DNA from: Flavobacterium sp.
GTDB lineage: Bacteria > Bacteroidota > Bacteroidia > Flavobacteriales > Flavobacteriaceae
Direction: 5' to 3'
Assembly: GCA_027484725.1 (NCBI GenBank)
Contig: JAIXSK010000016.1
Coordinates: forward strand, 186,001-250,000
Length of the DNA stretch: 64,000 bases
Positions 34,793-44,005 of this stretch are shown here, piece after piece (position 1 is the first letter of the stretch; each line of letters starts with the position of its first letter). The notes beneath the pieces were generated by a model, which was not told the DNA's origin, did no database searches, and saw nothing but the letters and a program-made list of their open reading frames with translations. The translations under genes and the position numbers were made by a program.

Positions 34793-36370
34793 TTAAACTT
34801 TTTTGCGCAACAAAATCAGCAAGGAGAGCAACACCAAAAAGAAAGTGGCCAGTAGTGCTATGTAATCTCCGCAAAATGTATAAAAAGTCATTTTTTTGTT
34901 TAAATGAACAGTTGCTTTTAATGCCGTTTTTTCATTGTATTTAGTAAGCGATACAATGTCTCCACGCTGATTGATAAAAGCTGAAATCCCGGTATTGGCA
35001 CTTCGGGCTACATCGCGTCGATTCTCAATGGCACGCAAAACAGAAAAAGTAAGATGTTGCTTGTGTCCTTGTGTTTCATTCCACCAAGCGTCATTGGTGA
35101 TTACCGCTAAAAGAGAAGCCCCATTTTTAACAAATTCGCTCACGTATTCCCCATAAACTGACTCATAGCAAATAATTGGAGCAATCTTGGTTCCATCGTT
35201 TGCAACAAAAGGAGTTCTGTCTTTTTGTGTAGTTTTGGTTGAGATGGTTCCGCCTAAATCCAGCATAATATTGCCCAAAACAGGTTCTAAGATGCTTTTA
35301 TAAGGAAGGTTTTCAATACCTACGACCAATTTTGATTTGTAGTATTTCTGAATTTCTGGCTTTTGGTTAAAGAACAAAGCAGCATTGTAAAAATCTACCC
35401 AAATTCCTTCGCGAAACTTATTGGTTGCAGCATGAACAGCAGTTGAATCATATATAAACTGATAAGTATCAATACCCCAGAGTAACTGAGCTTTTGGGTG
35501 TTGACGGATATAATTTTGCATCAGATAGCGCGCAGGAGAGTTGTAAAAAACATCGTACGGAGCGTTCTCAGCCAAAACCGTTTCGGGCGCAATCACCAAC
35601 TCGGTTTTATCGGTAATCAGCGCATCGGTTTGCGCCAAAAGCCCTTGGGCAATTAAAAAATTCGGAGTGTCATACTTTTCAGTGTACGGATCCACATTGG
35701 GCTGCAATACAATAACTTCTTTTGCTTCGCCTTTGATTTCATAGATAGAATAAATCCACAGTGAAAAAACAATCGGCACGGCTATCATCAGCGCCCATTT
35801 TCCGAATATCTGAACTCGTTTATTGTCATGGGTCGATAGCTGATAAAACAACCAAGCGTTGACTGCTAAAACCCATAGAGAACCACCAAAACTTCCGGTG
35901 TATTCATACCATTGAATCCATTTCGGAAACGTTGCAAAAGCGTGCCCTAAGTTGAGCCACGGCCATGAAAAATCCCAGATTAAGTGAAATTTTTCAAAAC
36001 TAATCCACAAACAAACCAGAAACAATAAACTGATTTTAGCTGCGGCTTTTTTAGCCGCTAAGTGATAGAGTAAAAATAAAACACTCATCAATAATGCGTT
36101 GACCAAAACGGCAAACAGCATCCCAAAACCTGAGGCGTAATAAAGCCACCATGTAGTAAGTGCATTCCAAGTAACAAAAGCTAAGTATGCGTGAATAAGT
36201 ATTTTGCTTTTGGTTTTTCCGCCTTGTTCGCGCATTTTTTTCTCTGCCCATAGCAAAGGCACAAAAGCAATAAAAATAAGCAACGGAAAACCGTAAGTGG
36301 GCCAACTTGCGGCCAATAACAAACCTGTCGTTAGCGCCTGAAGATAGGTATTCTGAAGTAGTTTTTTCAT
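34793..36370 (-). CDS. lnt: Apolipoprotein N-acyltransferase
   Basis: 525 residues. Six to seven N-terminal membrane helices, then a periplasmic nitrilase-like domain and a final membrane helix near 500-520. The catalytic Glu-Lys-Cys triad is visible: Glu263 (IAPETVLAEN), Lys347 (KSKLVVGIE) and Cys401 (PIICYESVYG). It adds the third acyl chain to the N-terminal Cys of lipoproteins. Its ATG directly follows the stop of the PorV-like gene upstream on the same strand. Length is normal. Confidence 0.95.
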   Translation of the reverse strand: MKKLLQNTYLQALTTGLLLAASWPTYGFPLLIFIAFVPLLWAEKKMREQGGKTKSKILIHAYLAFVTWNALTTWWLYYASGFGMLFAVLVNALLMSVLFLLYHLAAKKAAAKISLLFLVCLWISFEKFHLIWDFSWPWLNLGHAFATFPKWIQWYEYTGSFGGSLWVLAVNAWLFYQLSTHDNKRVQIFGKWALMIAVPIVFSLWIYSIYEIKGEAKEVIVLQPNVDPYTEKYDTPNFLIAQGLLAQTDALITDKTELVIAPETVLAENAPYDVFYNSPARYLMQNYIRQHPKAQLLWGIDTYQFIYDSTAVHAATNKFREGIWVDFYNAALFFNQKPEIQKYYKSKLVVGIENLPYKSILEPVLGNIMLDLGGTISTKTTQKDRTPFVANDGTKIAPIICYESVYGEYVSEFVKNGASLLAVITNDAWWNETQGHKQHLTFSVLRAIENRRDVARSANTGISAFINQRGDIVSLTKYNEKTALKATVHLNKKMTFYTFCGDYIALLATFFLVLLSLLILLRKKV

Positions 36371-37438
36371 CTATTCAAAAATACTCAAATCAACTTTAAG
36401 TGAAAAAATATTAGAGTAAAGGGCCGCACTTTGATTGCCCAAATCGGTCAAAGCATAATCAACTTGAATGCCTTTATATTTAAAACCTAAGCCCACATTT
36501 GGTTGAAAACTCAGTTTGGTGCTGTTGTCAATTTGGGTTTGATTTTGAAAGTTACCCAAACCGGTTCGTACAAAAACCAAATCAGTATAACCAAATTCCA
36601 ATCCGGCGGCAGGAGCAATGCTCACAAAACTAGAAGAGATGATGTCATTGGTTTGCGCAAATTCCATGTTGAGGTTGAGTGCCGCCAAGAAAGTATAATC
36701 GCGGTCATATTCAAACAAACGCGAAACTCCTAACTGTGCTTTGGGCAAGGTGATTTCTGTACTTTCGGGCTTTTCTTGGTTCTGACCAGCAACGGCTTGT
36801 TTGATTTTGGCATATTCGTCTTCATCAATGTTCCAAATGTTGTAAGTTGTTGTCACATCACGCAGCATCAGCCCAATGTCCCAAGGGCCTGATTTAAATT
36901 TCAATCCCAAGTCAAATCCAAATCCCCATGAGTTGGCAAATTGACCAATCACACGGCGAATCACTTTGGCATTCACACCGTATTGTAAGCCATCAAGCGG
37001 GAGCTTATGGGCATATGAAAAGGTAAAGCCGTAATCAGCGGTTGAGAATTTGCTCACACGATTGTAGTCAATGTTTCCTTGACTGTCAATGAGCTGTGTG
37101 GTATTCAAAATGTCGTCAACCCCAAATCTGATGAGTGAAATACCCCAAGAACTTCGGTCGTCAATGGGTTTGGCATAGGCAGCATAATCATACTGCGCAA
37201 TGTTGGCAAAATAGCTGGCATGCATGAGCGCTACTTGACTGTTTTCAATTCCTAACAAACCCGCCGGATTCCAATACACTGAATTCACGTCATGTGATGA
37301 AGCCGTAACCGCATTGGCCATTCCCAACGCAGCAGCATCTACACCGATGTTCATAAATTCGTTGGAATACTTGCGCGTGGTTTGTGCCTTGAGGCTAAAC
37401 CCCAATAAGAGCAAGCACCAAAAAAGTGAATTTTTCAA
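36371..37438 (-). CDS. PorV/PorQ-family outer-membrane beta-barrel protein
   Basis: 355 residues from the TTG at 37436-37438. A longer reading from a TTG at 37471 is unlikely because that codon overlaps the -7 promoter box. From the chosen start the protein begins with a signal peptide (KNSLFWCLLLLGFSLKAQ). The family motif region NIGVDAAALGMANAV and NSVYWNPAGLL is typical of PorV, PorQ and UPF0164 barrels (long-chain fatty-acid transporter-like fold). PorV and its paralogues act with T9SS; a general role in T9SS substrate handling is inferred. Cotranscribed with lnt. Confidence 0.85.
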   Translation of the reverse strand: MKNSLFWCLLLLGFSLKAQTTRKYSNEFMNIGVDAAALGMANAVTASSHDVNSVYWNPAGLLGIENSQVALMHASYFANIAQYDYAAYAKPIDDRSSWGISLIRFGVDDILNTTQLIDSQGNIDYNRVSKFSTADYGFTFSYAHKLPLDGLQYGVNAKVIRRVIGQFANSWGFGFDLGLKFKSGPWDIGLMLRDVTTTYNIWNIDEDEYAKIKQAVAGQNQEKPESTEITLPKAQLGVSRLFEYDRDYTFLAALNLNMEFAQTNDIISSSFVSIAPAAGLEFGYTDLVFVRTGLGNFQNQTQIDNSTKLSFQPNVGLGFKYKGIQVDYALTDLGNQSAALYSNIFSLKVDLSIFE

Positions 37439-37468
37439 AGCAATTTTGTTTTGTAGGCTTAGTTTTGT

Positions 37469-37497
37469 CAAAAATATATATTTTTATTCAGCTTCAA
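37469..37497 (-). promoter_or_regulatory. Promoter of the PorV-like gene and lnt
   Basis: Read on the minus strand: TTG (37497-37495), 18-base spacer, TATTTTTG (37476-37469), both boxes perfect. The box overlaps an in-frame TTG that could be taken as a start, so translation must begin further downstream, best at 37438. Confidence 0.75.
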
Positions 37498-37556
37498 GGT
37501 ATTGATGTGAAATCAAATCAAAAAAACTGAGTGTTCAAATCTGTTTTCAAAAACGC

Positions 37557-37586
37557 TTTAGACTTGAACTTATTGTATTACTTTTG
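37557..37586 (+). promoter_or_regulatory. Promoter of pssA
   Basis: Perfect -7 box TACTTTTG at 37579-37586; TTT at 37557-37559 as partial -33 with a 19-base spacer. An in-frame TTG at 37584 falls inside the box, so the ATG at 37605 is the start. Confidence 0.65.
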
Positions 37587-37604
37587 CGATTCAAAAGAAC
37601 ATTC

Positions 37605-38303
37605 ATGCAAATAAAAAAACACCTTCCCAATATACTTACCCTATTGAATTTGTTCAGCGGTTGTTTGGCTGTTGTTTCTGTGGCAGAACACAATTTTCAA
37701 AGGGCATTTTTCTGGGTGTGTTTGGGCATTTTCTTTGATTTTTTTGATGGATTTTTTGCGCGCCTTTTTCAAGTGTCCGGACCTTTGGGTTTACAATTAG
37801 ACTCGTTGGCCGATATGGTGACCAGTGGAGTAGCTCCCGGCTTTGTGATGTATGCAATGTTTGAAAAAACCCAAGGTTGCAATTATATGTCTTATGCAGG
37901 CTTCGTCATTACTTTGGGTGCTTGTTTTAGATTGGCCAACTTTAATATTGACACCCGTCAAACCAATTCTTTCATTGGATTACCTACCCCGGCCAATGCT
38001 TTATTTTTTATGAGTTTACCACTTATTCCGCAAACATTGTTGGTTATTGAATTATTCAGTAATCCTTGGTTTTTGTTGGTGCTATCTATTTTGAGCGCTT
38101 ATGTAATGAATGCCGAATTACCGCTGTTTTCGCTCAAAATTAAAAACTTCAGCTTTGCCCAATATAAACTGCAAATTTTCTTTTTGGCACTTTCGTTTTT
38201 GTTGTTGTTATGGCTGAAAATCTCTGCTTTGCCGCTGATTATTGTTTCTTATATTCTACTTTCGGTGGTAGATAATAAATTCAAAATCACCCACAAGGAT
38301 TGA
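37605..38303 (+). CDS. pssA: CDP-diacylglycerol-serine O-phosphatidyltransferase
   Basis: 232 residues from ATG 37605. An integral membrane protein with about six helices. The CDP-alcohol phosphotransferase motif D-G-x2-A-R-x8-G-x3-D-x3-D is present (DGFFARLF, then GLQLDSLAD). It makes phosphatidylserine, the precursor of phosphatidylethanolamine. The beginning KKHLPNILTLLNLFSGCLAV is typical of PssA. It is a single gene with its own promoter, and converges on the DUF5808 gene with one base between them. Confidence 0.93.
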   Translation: MQIKKHLPNILTLLNLFSGCLAVVSVAEHNFQRAFFWVCLGIFFDFFDGFFARLFQVSGPLGLQLDSLADMVTSGVAPGFVMYAMFEKTQGCNYMSYAGFVITLGACFRLANFNIDTRQTNSFIGLPTPANALFFMSLPLIPQTLLVIELFSNPWFLLVLSILSAYVMNAELPLFSLKIKNFSFAQYKLQIFFLALSFLLLLWLKISALPLIIVSYILLSVVDNKFKITHKD

Positions 38304-38304
38304 T

Positions 38305-38517
38305 TTATTTGTGCTCAATCATCCACACAACAAATCCGAAAAATAAAATAGCCAACAATAAAAACAAATAAGTTCTCGGACGGGCAAAGTTTACTGTCGT
38401 TCCGTAATTAGGATTGGGTTTGTCTACAAAAACGCGTGGGTCATTTCTGTTGAAATAAAACATGCCCCATGTCCAATGGGCTGGGTTTTGTTCAGGTTTT
38501 TTTTCTAAAGAATTCAT
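38305..38517 (-). CDS. Small membrane protein, DUF5808 family
   Basis: 70 residues. An N-terminal conserved patch (HWTWGMFYFNRNDPRVFV, then NPNYGTTVNFARPRTY) is followed by one membrane helix (about 49-67). This matches the DUF5808 pattern common in Bacteroidota. The function is unknown. It lies one base after lptB in the same operon, so it may be tied to envelope work, but that rests only on position. Confidence 0.7.
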   Translation of the reverse strand: MNSLEKKPEQNPAHWTWGMFYFNRNDPRVFVDKPNPNYGTTVNFARPRTYLFLLLAILFFGFVVWMIEHK

Positions 38518-38518
38518 T

Positions 38519-39259
38519 TTAAAATTCTAATTTCTTTTTGCGCAACTCGAAGTTTTGCCCTAAATAAACGCGGCGCACCATTTCGTCTTCAACCAATTCT
38601 TCAGGAATACCGGCTTTGAGAATGCCTCCTTCAAACATCAAATAGGTTTTATCGGTAATGGCCAAGGTTTCTTGTACGTTGTGATCGGTAATCAGAATCC
38701 CGATGTTTTTGTTTTTGAGTTGGGCTACAATGCGCTGAATATCTTCAACGGCTACCGGGTCAACACCGGCAAAAGGTTCGTCAAGCAAGATGAATTTAGG
38801 GTCTGTGGCCAAAGCGCGGGCAATTTCAGTTCGACGACGTTCGCCACCTGAGAGCAAGTCACCGCGGTTGGTGCGAATATGCTGCAAACTAAATTCGTCA
38901 ATTAATGATTCCATTTTGGCTTCTTGTTCGGCTTTAGACAAATTGGTGAGTTGCAAAACACTCATGATGTTGTCTTCAATACTGAGTTTTCTGAACACCG
39001 ATGCTTCTTGCGCCAAATAGCCAATACCTTGTTGTGCGCGTTTGTACATCGGATAATCGGTGATTTCAAGTTGATCGAGGAAAATTTTCCCGGAATTAGG
39101 TTTGACCAAACCTACAATCATATAAAATGAAGTGGTCTTTCCGGCTCCGTTGGGCCCAAGCAAACCCACAATTTCTCCTTGGTTTACTTCCACCGAAACG
39201 CCTTTGACTACGCTTCTTCCTTTATAGGTTTTGACCAAATTTTCTGCTCTTAACTTCAT
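38519..39259 (-). CDS. lptB: LPS export ABC transporter ATP-binding protein
   Basis: 246 residues. Walker A GLLGPNGAGKTTSFYMIVG, Q-loop YLAQEASVFRKLS, signature LLSGGERRRTEIARALA, Walker B FILLDEPFAGVDP and the His of the switch region ITDHNVQ, all typical of LptB, which powers LPS transport with LptFG. In this species the lptFG genes lie elsewhere. It is in a minus-strand run with kdsD, which supplies an LPS sugar precursor, so the operon has an LPS theme. Confidence 0.95.
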   Translation of the reverse strand: MKLRAENLVKTYKGRSVVKGVSVEVNQGEIVGLLGPNGAGKTTSFYMIVGLVKPNSGKIFLDQLEITDYPMYKRAQQGIGYLAQEASVFRKLSIEDNIMSVLQLTNLSKAEQEAKMESLIDEFSLQHIRTNRGDLLSGGERRRTEIARALATDPKFILLDEPFAGVDPVAVEDIQRIVAQLKNKNIGILITDHNVQETLAITDKTYLMFEGGILKAGIPEELVEDEMVRRVYLGQNFELRKKKLEF

Positions 39260-39293
39260 CTGAAAACTACTTTATCGTATACAAATAAACAAA

Positions 39294-39641
39294 TTAATTT
39301 GATTGTTCAAGCGCTTCCCAGAATTCATAAGCTCTGCGCAAATGCGGAATTACAATCGTGCCGCCCACCAAAGTTGCAATGCTCATGGCTTCCATCATTT
39401 CAGTTTTATTCACGCCATTTTTGTAGGCCGTTTCCAAATGATATTTAATGCAGTCATCGCAGCGCAAAACCGCAGAAGCAACCAATCCGAGCAATTCTTT
39501 GGTTTTAACATCCAGTGCTCCTTCGCTATAAGCGTTGGTATCTAAGTTAAAAATGCGTTTGATGACTTTGTTGTCATCGGCCAAGAGTTTTTGATTCATC
39601 TTAGCGCGGTAATCGTTGAATTCTTGAACTAAATCAGCCAT
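39294..39641 (-). CDS. AhpD-like carboxymuconolactone decarboxylase family protein
   Basis: 115 residues, a single CMD domain. It has the redox CxxC (RCDDCIKYHLETA) with the following His, as in AhpD-type peroxidase partners. The biochemical role is not known; a disulfide or peroxide-related function is the usual assumption. It overlaps tatC by eight bases and is 34 bases ahead of lptB. Confidence 0.85.
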   Translation of the reverse strand: MADLVQEFNDYRAKMNQKLLADDNKVIKRIFNLDTNAYSEGALDVKTKELLGLVASAVLRCDDCIKYHLETAYKNGVNKTEMMEAMSIATLVGGTIVIPHLRRAYEFWEALEQSN

Positions 39642-40449
39642 TTTCTTTGAGTCGTTTTTTGTGAACTAAAACAGAAATATAAATACTTGCTTCATAAATG
39701 AGCAACATCGGAATAGCCACAATGAGTTGGCTTACTACATCGGGTGGAGTCACAATCGCTGCGACAATTAAAATAATGACTACAGCATACTTCCAATATT
39801 TGCGCAAAAAGGCCGGAGTTACGAGTCCGAGTTTGGTCAGGAAATAAATAATGATCGGAAGCTCAAAAAACAGTCCGCTGGCAACGAGTGAGGTTTTGAC
39901 CATGCCAATGTAAGAATCTAAGGTAAAGTGATTTTGAACTATTTCACTCACTTTAAAAGTGGCAAAGAAATTCACTGACATCGGAATCACCACAAAATAG
40001 CCAAACAATACACCCAGGAAAAATAAAATAGAAGCGATGAAAATGAATAAGCCGGCATTTTTTCGTTCTTTTTCATAAAGAGCCGGACTGATGAACCCCC
40101 AAAGCAGCCACAAAATGTATGGAAACGAAAGGATAAATCCGGCCACCAAACAAATCCATACCAAAATATTGACTTGGCCTTCCATGTCAGTGTTTTGGAT
40201 AATGAACGGCAGACTGTCTACACAAATACTGTCTTTAAAACCCACATAATGCGACAAATCACAGAAAAACCGATAGGTTACAAAACTGGTACGCGTGGGG
40301 CCGAATATAACGGTATCAAAAATAAAATCACTGATAAAAAAAACCACCGTTGCCATGATGATGATGGCCAAAGTTGCGCGAATGAGGATTTTTCGAAGCT
40401 CTTCAAGATGCTCCAAAAACGACATTTCTTTGAGTTCTTTCTTGCTCAT
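39634..40449 (-). CDS. tatC: Sec-independent protein translocase TatC
   Basis: 271 residues from the ATG overlapping the kdsD stop (TGATG). Six membrane helices and the family start MSFLEHLEELRKILI with the conserved Glu, followed by ICLVAGFILSFPYILWLLWGFISPALYEKE. It recognises twin-arginine signal peptides. No tatA gene is seen nearby. Confidence 0.95.
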   Translation of the reverse strand: MSKKELKEMSFLEHLEELRKILIRATLAIIIMATVVFFISDFIFDTVIFGPTRTSFVTYRFFCDLSHYVGFKDSICVDSLPFIIQNTDMEGQVNILVWICLVAGFILSFPYILWLLWGFISPALYEKERKNAGLFIFIASILFFLGVLFGYFVVIPMSVNFFATFKVSEIVQNHFTLDSYIGMVKTSLVASGLFFELPIIIYFLTKLGLVTPAFLRKYWKYAVVIILIVAAIVTPPDVVSQLIVAIPMLLIYEASIYISVLVHKKRLKENG

Positions 40450-41414
40450 CAAACAATTCCTTCTTTTAAAATATCATGCAAGTGAATAATGCCTTTGTAT
40501 TGGTTTCCATCAACTACAACAATTTGGGTAATGGCGTTGTCTTCCATGAGGTTGAATGCATCGATGACCATGGCGTCGGCTTGAATCATTTTTGGGTTTT
40601 TGGTCATGATGTCACGAGCGCAAAGTCCGGTAAAACTGTCTTGATGATTGAGCATTCTGCGAATGTCACCATCGGTAATGATGCCCATAATTTGATCGTT
40701 TTCAACCACTGTGGTCACACCCAGACGTTTTTCTGAAATTTCCATGATGACCTTTTTTATGGGTGCATCAGGAGAGACCATTGGTTTGAGTGCTTGATCC
40801 AGCATATCCCGAACGCGTAAGAGCAATTTTTTACCCAAAGCGCCACCCGGATGAAAACGCGCAAAATCTTCTGCTTTGAAGTTTTTGAGTTCCATCAAAC
40901 ACACCGCCAATGCATCACCCAAAACAAGTTGAGCCGTGGTGCTGTTGGTCGGAGCCAGATTATTCGGACAAGATTCTGCATCTACAGTTGCATTCAAAAC
41001 CATGTGGGCTGACTTGGCCAGAAATGAAGTTGTATTGCCGGTAATGGCGATGAGTTTTTGCGCATATTCTTTTAAAAACGGAACCAAGACTTTAATTTCG
41101 GGGCTGTTTCCGCTTTTTGAAATACAAATGACCACATCGTCTTGGCCTACCATTCCCAAATCACCGTGAATGGCTTCGGCCGCATGCATAAAGGCGGCAG
41201 GTGTTCCGGTAGAATTCATGGTAGCAACCATTTTTTGAGCAATAATGGCACTTTTGCCTATGCCGGTCACAACTAATTTTCCTTTGCATGCGTTTATTGC
41301 GTGGACGGCTTGTGCAAAATCGTCCGTGAGATAATCAACCAATTTTTTGATGGATTCGCTTTGTGAAAGGAGCGCAGTTTGAGCCGTTTTCAGTATATTT
41401 TCGTGTGTTGTCAA
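40449..41414 (-). CDS. kdsD: D-arabinose 5-phosphate isomerase (KdsD/KpsF)
   Basis: 321 residues. A sugar-isomerase (SIS) domain (about 35-170; VVTGIGKSAIIAQK, ISKSGNSPEIK) is followed by two CBS domains (about 205-320). It converts ribulose 5-phosphate to arabinose 5-phosphate for Kdo. The only upstream start found is TTG at 41414, because a stop codon precedes it closely; this start is reasonable but not certain. Overlaps tatC. Confidence 0.93.
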   Translation of the reverse strand: MTTHENILKTAQTALLSQSESIKKLVDYLTDDFAQAVHAINACKGKLVVTGIGKSAIIAQKMVATMNSTGTPAAFMHAAEAIHGDLGMVGQDDVVICISKSGNSPEIKVLVPFLKEYAQKLIAITGNTTSFLAKSAHMVLNATVDAESCPNNLAPTNSTTAQLVLGDALAVCLMELKNFKAEDFARFHPGGALGKKLLLRVRDMLDQALKPMVSPDAPIKKVIMEISEKRLGVTTVVENDQIMGIITDGDIRRMLNHQDSFTGLCARDIMTKNPKMIQADAMVIDAFNLMEDNAITQIVVVDGNQYKGIIHLHDILKEGIV

Positions 41415-41433
41415 AACGGAGTTCTATAAAATT

Positions 41434-41462
41434 TTGTACGAATAAAAAAAGTTGTACTTTTA
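41434..41462 (+). promoter_or_regulatory. Promoter of recQ
   Basis: TTG at 41434-41436, spacer 18, TACTTTTA at 41455-41462 (seven of eight). ATG is 39 bases downstream. Confidence 0.55.
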
Positions 41463-41469
41463 TGTGTCG

Positions 41470-41477
41470 CAAATTTA
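41470..41477 (-). promoter_or_regulatory. -7 promoter box of the kdsD operon
   Basis: CAAATTTA on the plus strand is TAAATTTG on the minus strand, a perfect TAnnTTTG, about 56 bases upstream of the TTG start. The -33 is unclear. It interleaves with the recQ promoter. Confidence 0.45.
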
Positions 41478-41501
41478 TACAAATTACCATTAACATCGAG
41501 C

Positions 41502-43697
41502 ATGAATTCAAACGAAATTGACATACACAAAGAACTCAAAAAGTACTTTGGTTTCAATCAATTTAAAGGCTTACAAGAGCCCGTCATCAAAAGTATCCTA
41601 GCCCAACAAAACACTTTTGTCATTATGCCAACCGGCGGCGGCAAGTCGTTGTGTTATCAATTGCCTGCGCTGGTGCAAGACGGAACCGCTATTGTTGTAT
41701 CTCCGCTGATTGCACTGATGAAAAATCAAGTAGACGCCATCCGCAGTCTTTCTTCTGAAAACGGAATTGCCCATGTACTCAATTCATCGCTGACCAAAAC
41801 CGAAATCAATCAAGTCAAAAAAGACATCACCAGCGGTATTACCAAACTGTTGTATGTAGCGCCGGAATCTTTGACCAAAGAAGAATACGTTACTTTTTTG
41901 CAAAGTGTTTCCATATCATTTGTAGCCATTGATGAGGCGCATTGTATTTCTGAATGGGGACATGATTTTCGTCCGGAATACAGAAATTTACGGCACATCA
42001 TCCGACAATTGGGCAATGTACCCATCATTGGGTTAACCGCAACGGCAACGCCCAAAGTTCAAGAAGATATCCTCAAAAACCTCGATATGACTGATGCAGT
42101 TACTTTTAAAGCATCGTTCAATCGTCCGAATTTATATTATGAAGTTCGTCCCAAAACCAAAAACGTTGAGACGGATATTATTCGATTTATCAAACAACAA
42201 AAAGGAAAATCAGGCATTATTTATTGTTTGAGTCGCAAAAAAGTAGAATCAATTGCCGAAGTGCTTCAAGTAAACGGAATCAGTGCCGTTCCTTATCACG
42301 CCGGATTGGACGCCAAAACCAGAGCCAAGCATCAAGACATGTTTTTGATGGAAGAAGTGGATGTGGTGGTGGCAACGATTGCTTTTGGAATGGGCATTGA
42401 CAAACCCGATGTGCGCTTTGTAATTCACCACGATATTCCAAAATCTTTAGAAAGTTATTACCAAGAAACCGGTCGTGCCGGTCGCGATGGAGGTGAAGGT
42501 TATTGTTTGGCGTATTATTCATATAAAGATGTAGAAAAGCTTGAAAAATTTATGTCGGGCAAACCGGTGGCTGAGCAAGAAATAGGTTTTGCATTATTGC
42601 AAGAAGTAGTGGCTTATGCAGAGACATCGATGTCACGCCGTAAATTTTTATTGCATTATTTCGGAGAAGAATTTGACAGCGAAACGGGTGAAGGTGCCGA
42701 TATGGATGACAATGTTCGCCATCCGAAAAATAAAAAAGAGGCCAAAGACCAAGTCGTTAAATTACTTCAAGTAGTGCGCGATACCAAACATTTATATAAA
42801 TCTAAAGAAATTGTCTACACACTTATTGGTCGCGTAAATGCTGTTATCAATGCACATAAAACCGATGCGCAACATTTCTTTGGAACCGGAAGTGATTTTG
42901 AAGAACGTCATTGGATGGCACTGATTCGTCAAGTTTTGGTAGAAGGTCTTTTGAGCAAAGACATTGAAACCTACGGAATTTTAAAAATCACAGACAAAGG
43001 GCTCGATTTTCTACAAAACCCTCAGTCGTTTATGATGACCGAAGACCATGATTATACCGATACCGATGATGATTCTATATTGGTAGCAGGCAAAGGTTCC
43101 GGAACTGCTGATGAAGCACTGATGGGTATGCTGCGCGATTTGCGTAAAAAAGTAGCCAAAAAGCTCGGAGTTCCGCCGTTTGTGGTGTTTCAAGATCCGT
43201 CGCTTGAAGATATGGCGCTCAAATATCCGATCACAATTGAAGAACTCACCAACACACATGGAGTAGGCGAAGGGAAAGCCAAAAAATACGGAAAAGACTT
43301 TGTAGCACTCATCAGCCAATATGTCACCGACAATGACATCATTCGTCCGGACGATTTGGTGGTGCGATCCACCGGTGCAAATTCTGCTAATAAACTATAC
43401 ATCATCCAAAATATTGACCGCAAGCTTCCGCTAGATGATATTGCTTCCTCTAAAGGTTTGTCCATGGATGCTTTGCTCAAAGAAATGGAGCAAATTGTTT
43501 ATTCTGGTACCAAACTCAACATTACTTATTGGGTTGATGAGTTACTTGATGAAGATCAGCAAGAAGAAATTCACGAGTATTTCATGGAATCTGAAACCGA
43601 TCGCATTGAAGATGCTTTACGCGAATTTGAGGGTGCTTATGACATTGATGAGTTGCGTCTGATGCGTATTAAGTTCATCAGTGAAGTGGCTAACTAA
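41502..43697 (+). CDS. recQ: ATP-dependent DNA helicase RecQ
   Basis: 731 residues. Helicase core: Walker A PTGGGKSLCYQLPA (Lys48), DEAH at 144-147 (IDEAHCISEWGHDFRPEY), motif III GLTATATP, motif V VVATIAFGMGIDKPDVR, motif VI YYQETGRAGRDG. An RQC region follows from about 360 and an HRDC domain around 545-610; about 115 more residues make it longer than E. coli RecQ. The zinc-finger cysteines of RecQ are missing: the segment around SMSRRKFLLHYFGEEF and GEGADMDDNVRHP has no Cys. It works in recombination and fork repair. Confidence 0.95.
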   Translation: MNSNEIDIHKELKKYFGFNQFKGLQEPVIKSILAQQNTFVIMPTGGGKSLCYQLPALVQDGTAIVVSPLIALMKNQVDAIRSLSSENGIAHVLNSSLTKTEINQVKKDITSGITKLLYVAPESLTKEEYVTFLQSVSISFVAIDEAHCISEWGHDFRPEYRNLRHIIRQLGNVPIIGLTATATPKVQEDILKNLDMTDAVTFKASFNRPNLYYEVRPKTKNVETDIIRFIKQQKGKSGIIYCLSRKKVESIAEVLQVNGISAVPYHAGLDAKTRAKHQDMFLMEEVDVVVATIAFGMGIDKPDVRFVIHHDIPKSLESYYQETGRAGRDGGEGYCLAYYSYKDVEKLEKFMSGKPVAEQEIGFALLQEVVAYAETSMSRRKFLLHYFGEEFDSETGEGADMDDNVRHPKNKKEAKDQVVKLLQVVRDTKHLYKSKEIVYTLIGRVNAVINAHKTDAQHFFGTGSDFEERHWMALIRQVLVEGLLSKDIETYGILKITDKGLDFLQNPQSFMMTEDHDYTDTDDDSILVAGKGSGTADEALMGMLRDLRKKVAKKLGVPPFVVFQDPSLEDMALKYPITIEELTNTHGVGEGKAKKYGKDFVALISQYVTDNDIIRPDDLVVRSTGANSANKLYIIQNIDRKLPLDDIASSKGLSMDALLKEMEQIVYSGTKLNITYWVDELLDEDQQEEIHEYFMESETDRIEDALREFEGAYDIDELRLMRIKFISEVAN

Positions 43698-43699
43698 TG

Positions 43700-43939
43700 C
43701 TATTGAATTAAGTATACCTCGCCTCTGTGCGGTTTTAAGGCATCGCGTACCGAAATCATATTTGATTCTTCAACCACCATGTAGGCAATAGAATGCAACT
43801 CATTTTTAATTTCAAATCCGGTAATGTTCAAATGTAACCCCTCAGATTTGATGTATTCTTTGAGGTGAATTTCATGGTGCTGGGCCGTTTTTTCAGCGCT
43901 TTCGCCACGAAAATCCCAGATGAGTTTTATTTGTCGCAT
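43700..43939 (-). CDS. Small conserved protein of unknown function
   Basis: 79 residues, no signal peptide or membrane helix. Charged, with the patches IKLIWDFRG, KTAQHHEIHL and RDALKPHRGEVYLIQ. No named family is recognised; the ending GEVYLIQ and a two-base gap to recQ (convergent) match a small protein often seen in flavobacteria. The start ATG at 43939 leaves a short 5' region. Function unknown. Confidence 0.65.
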   Translation of the reverse strand: MRQIKLIWDFRGESAEKTAQHHEIHLKEYIKSEGLHLNITGFEIKNELHSIAYMVVEESNMISVRDALKPHRGEVYLIQ

Positions 43940-43945
43940 AAAAGC

Positions 43946-43974
43946 TTAATAATTAGATAAATACTTTATATTTG
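43946..43974 (+). promoter_or_regulatory. Promoter of the T9SS type A protein gene
   Basis: Perfect -7 box TATATTTG at 43967-43974; TTA at 43946-43948 as partial -33, spacer 18. ATG at 44006. Confidence 0.6.
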
Positions 43975-44005
43975 TTTCAAATTGCTCATTTAAAAGAAAC
44001 AAAAC

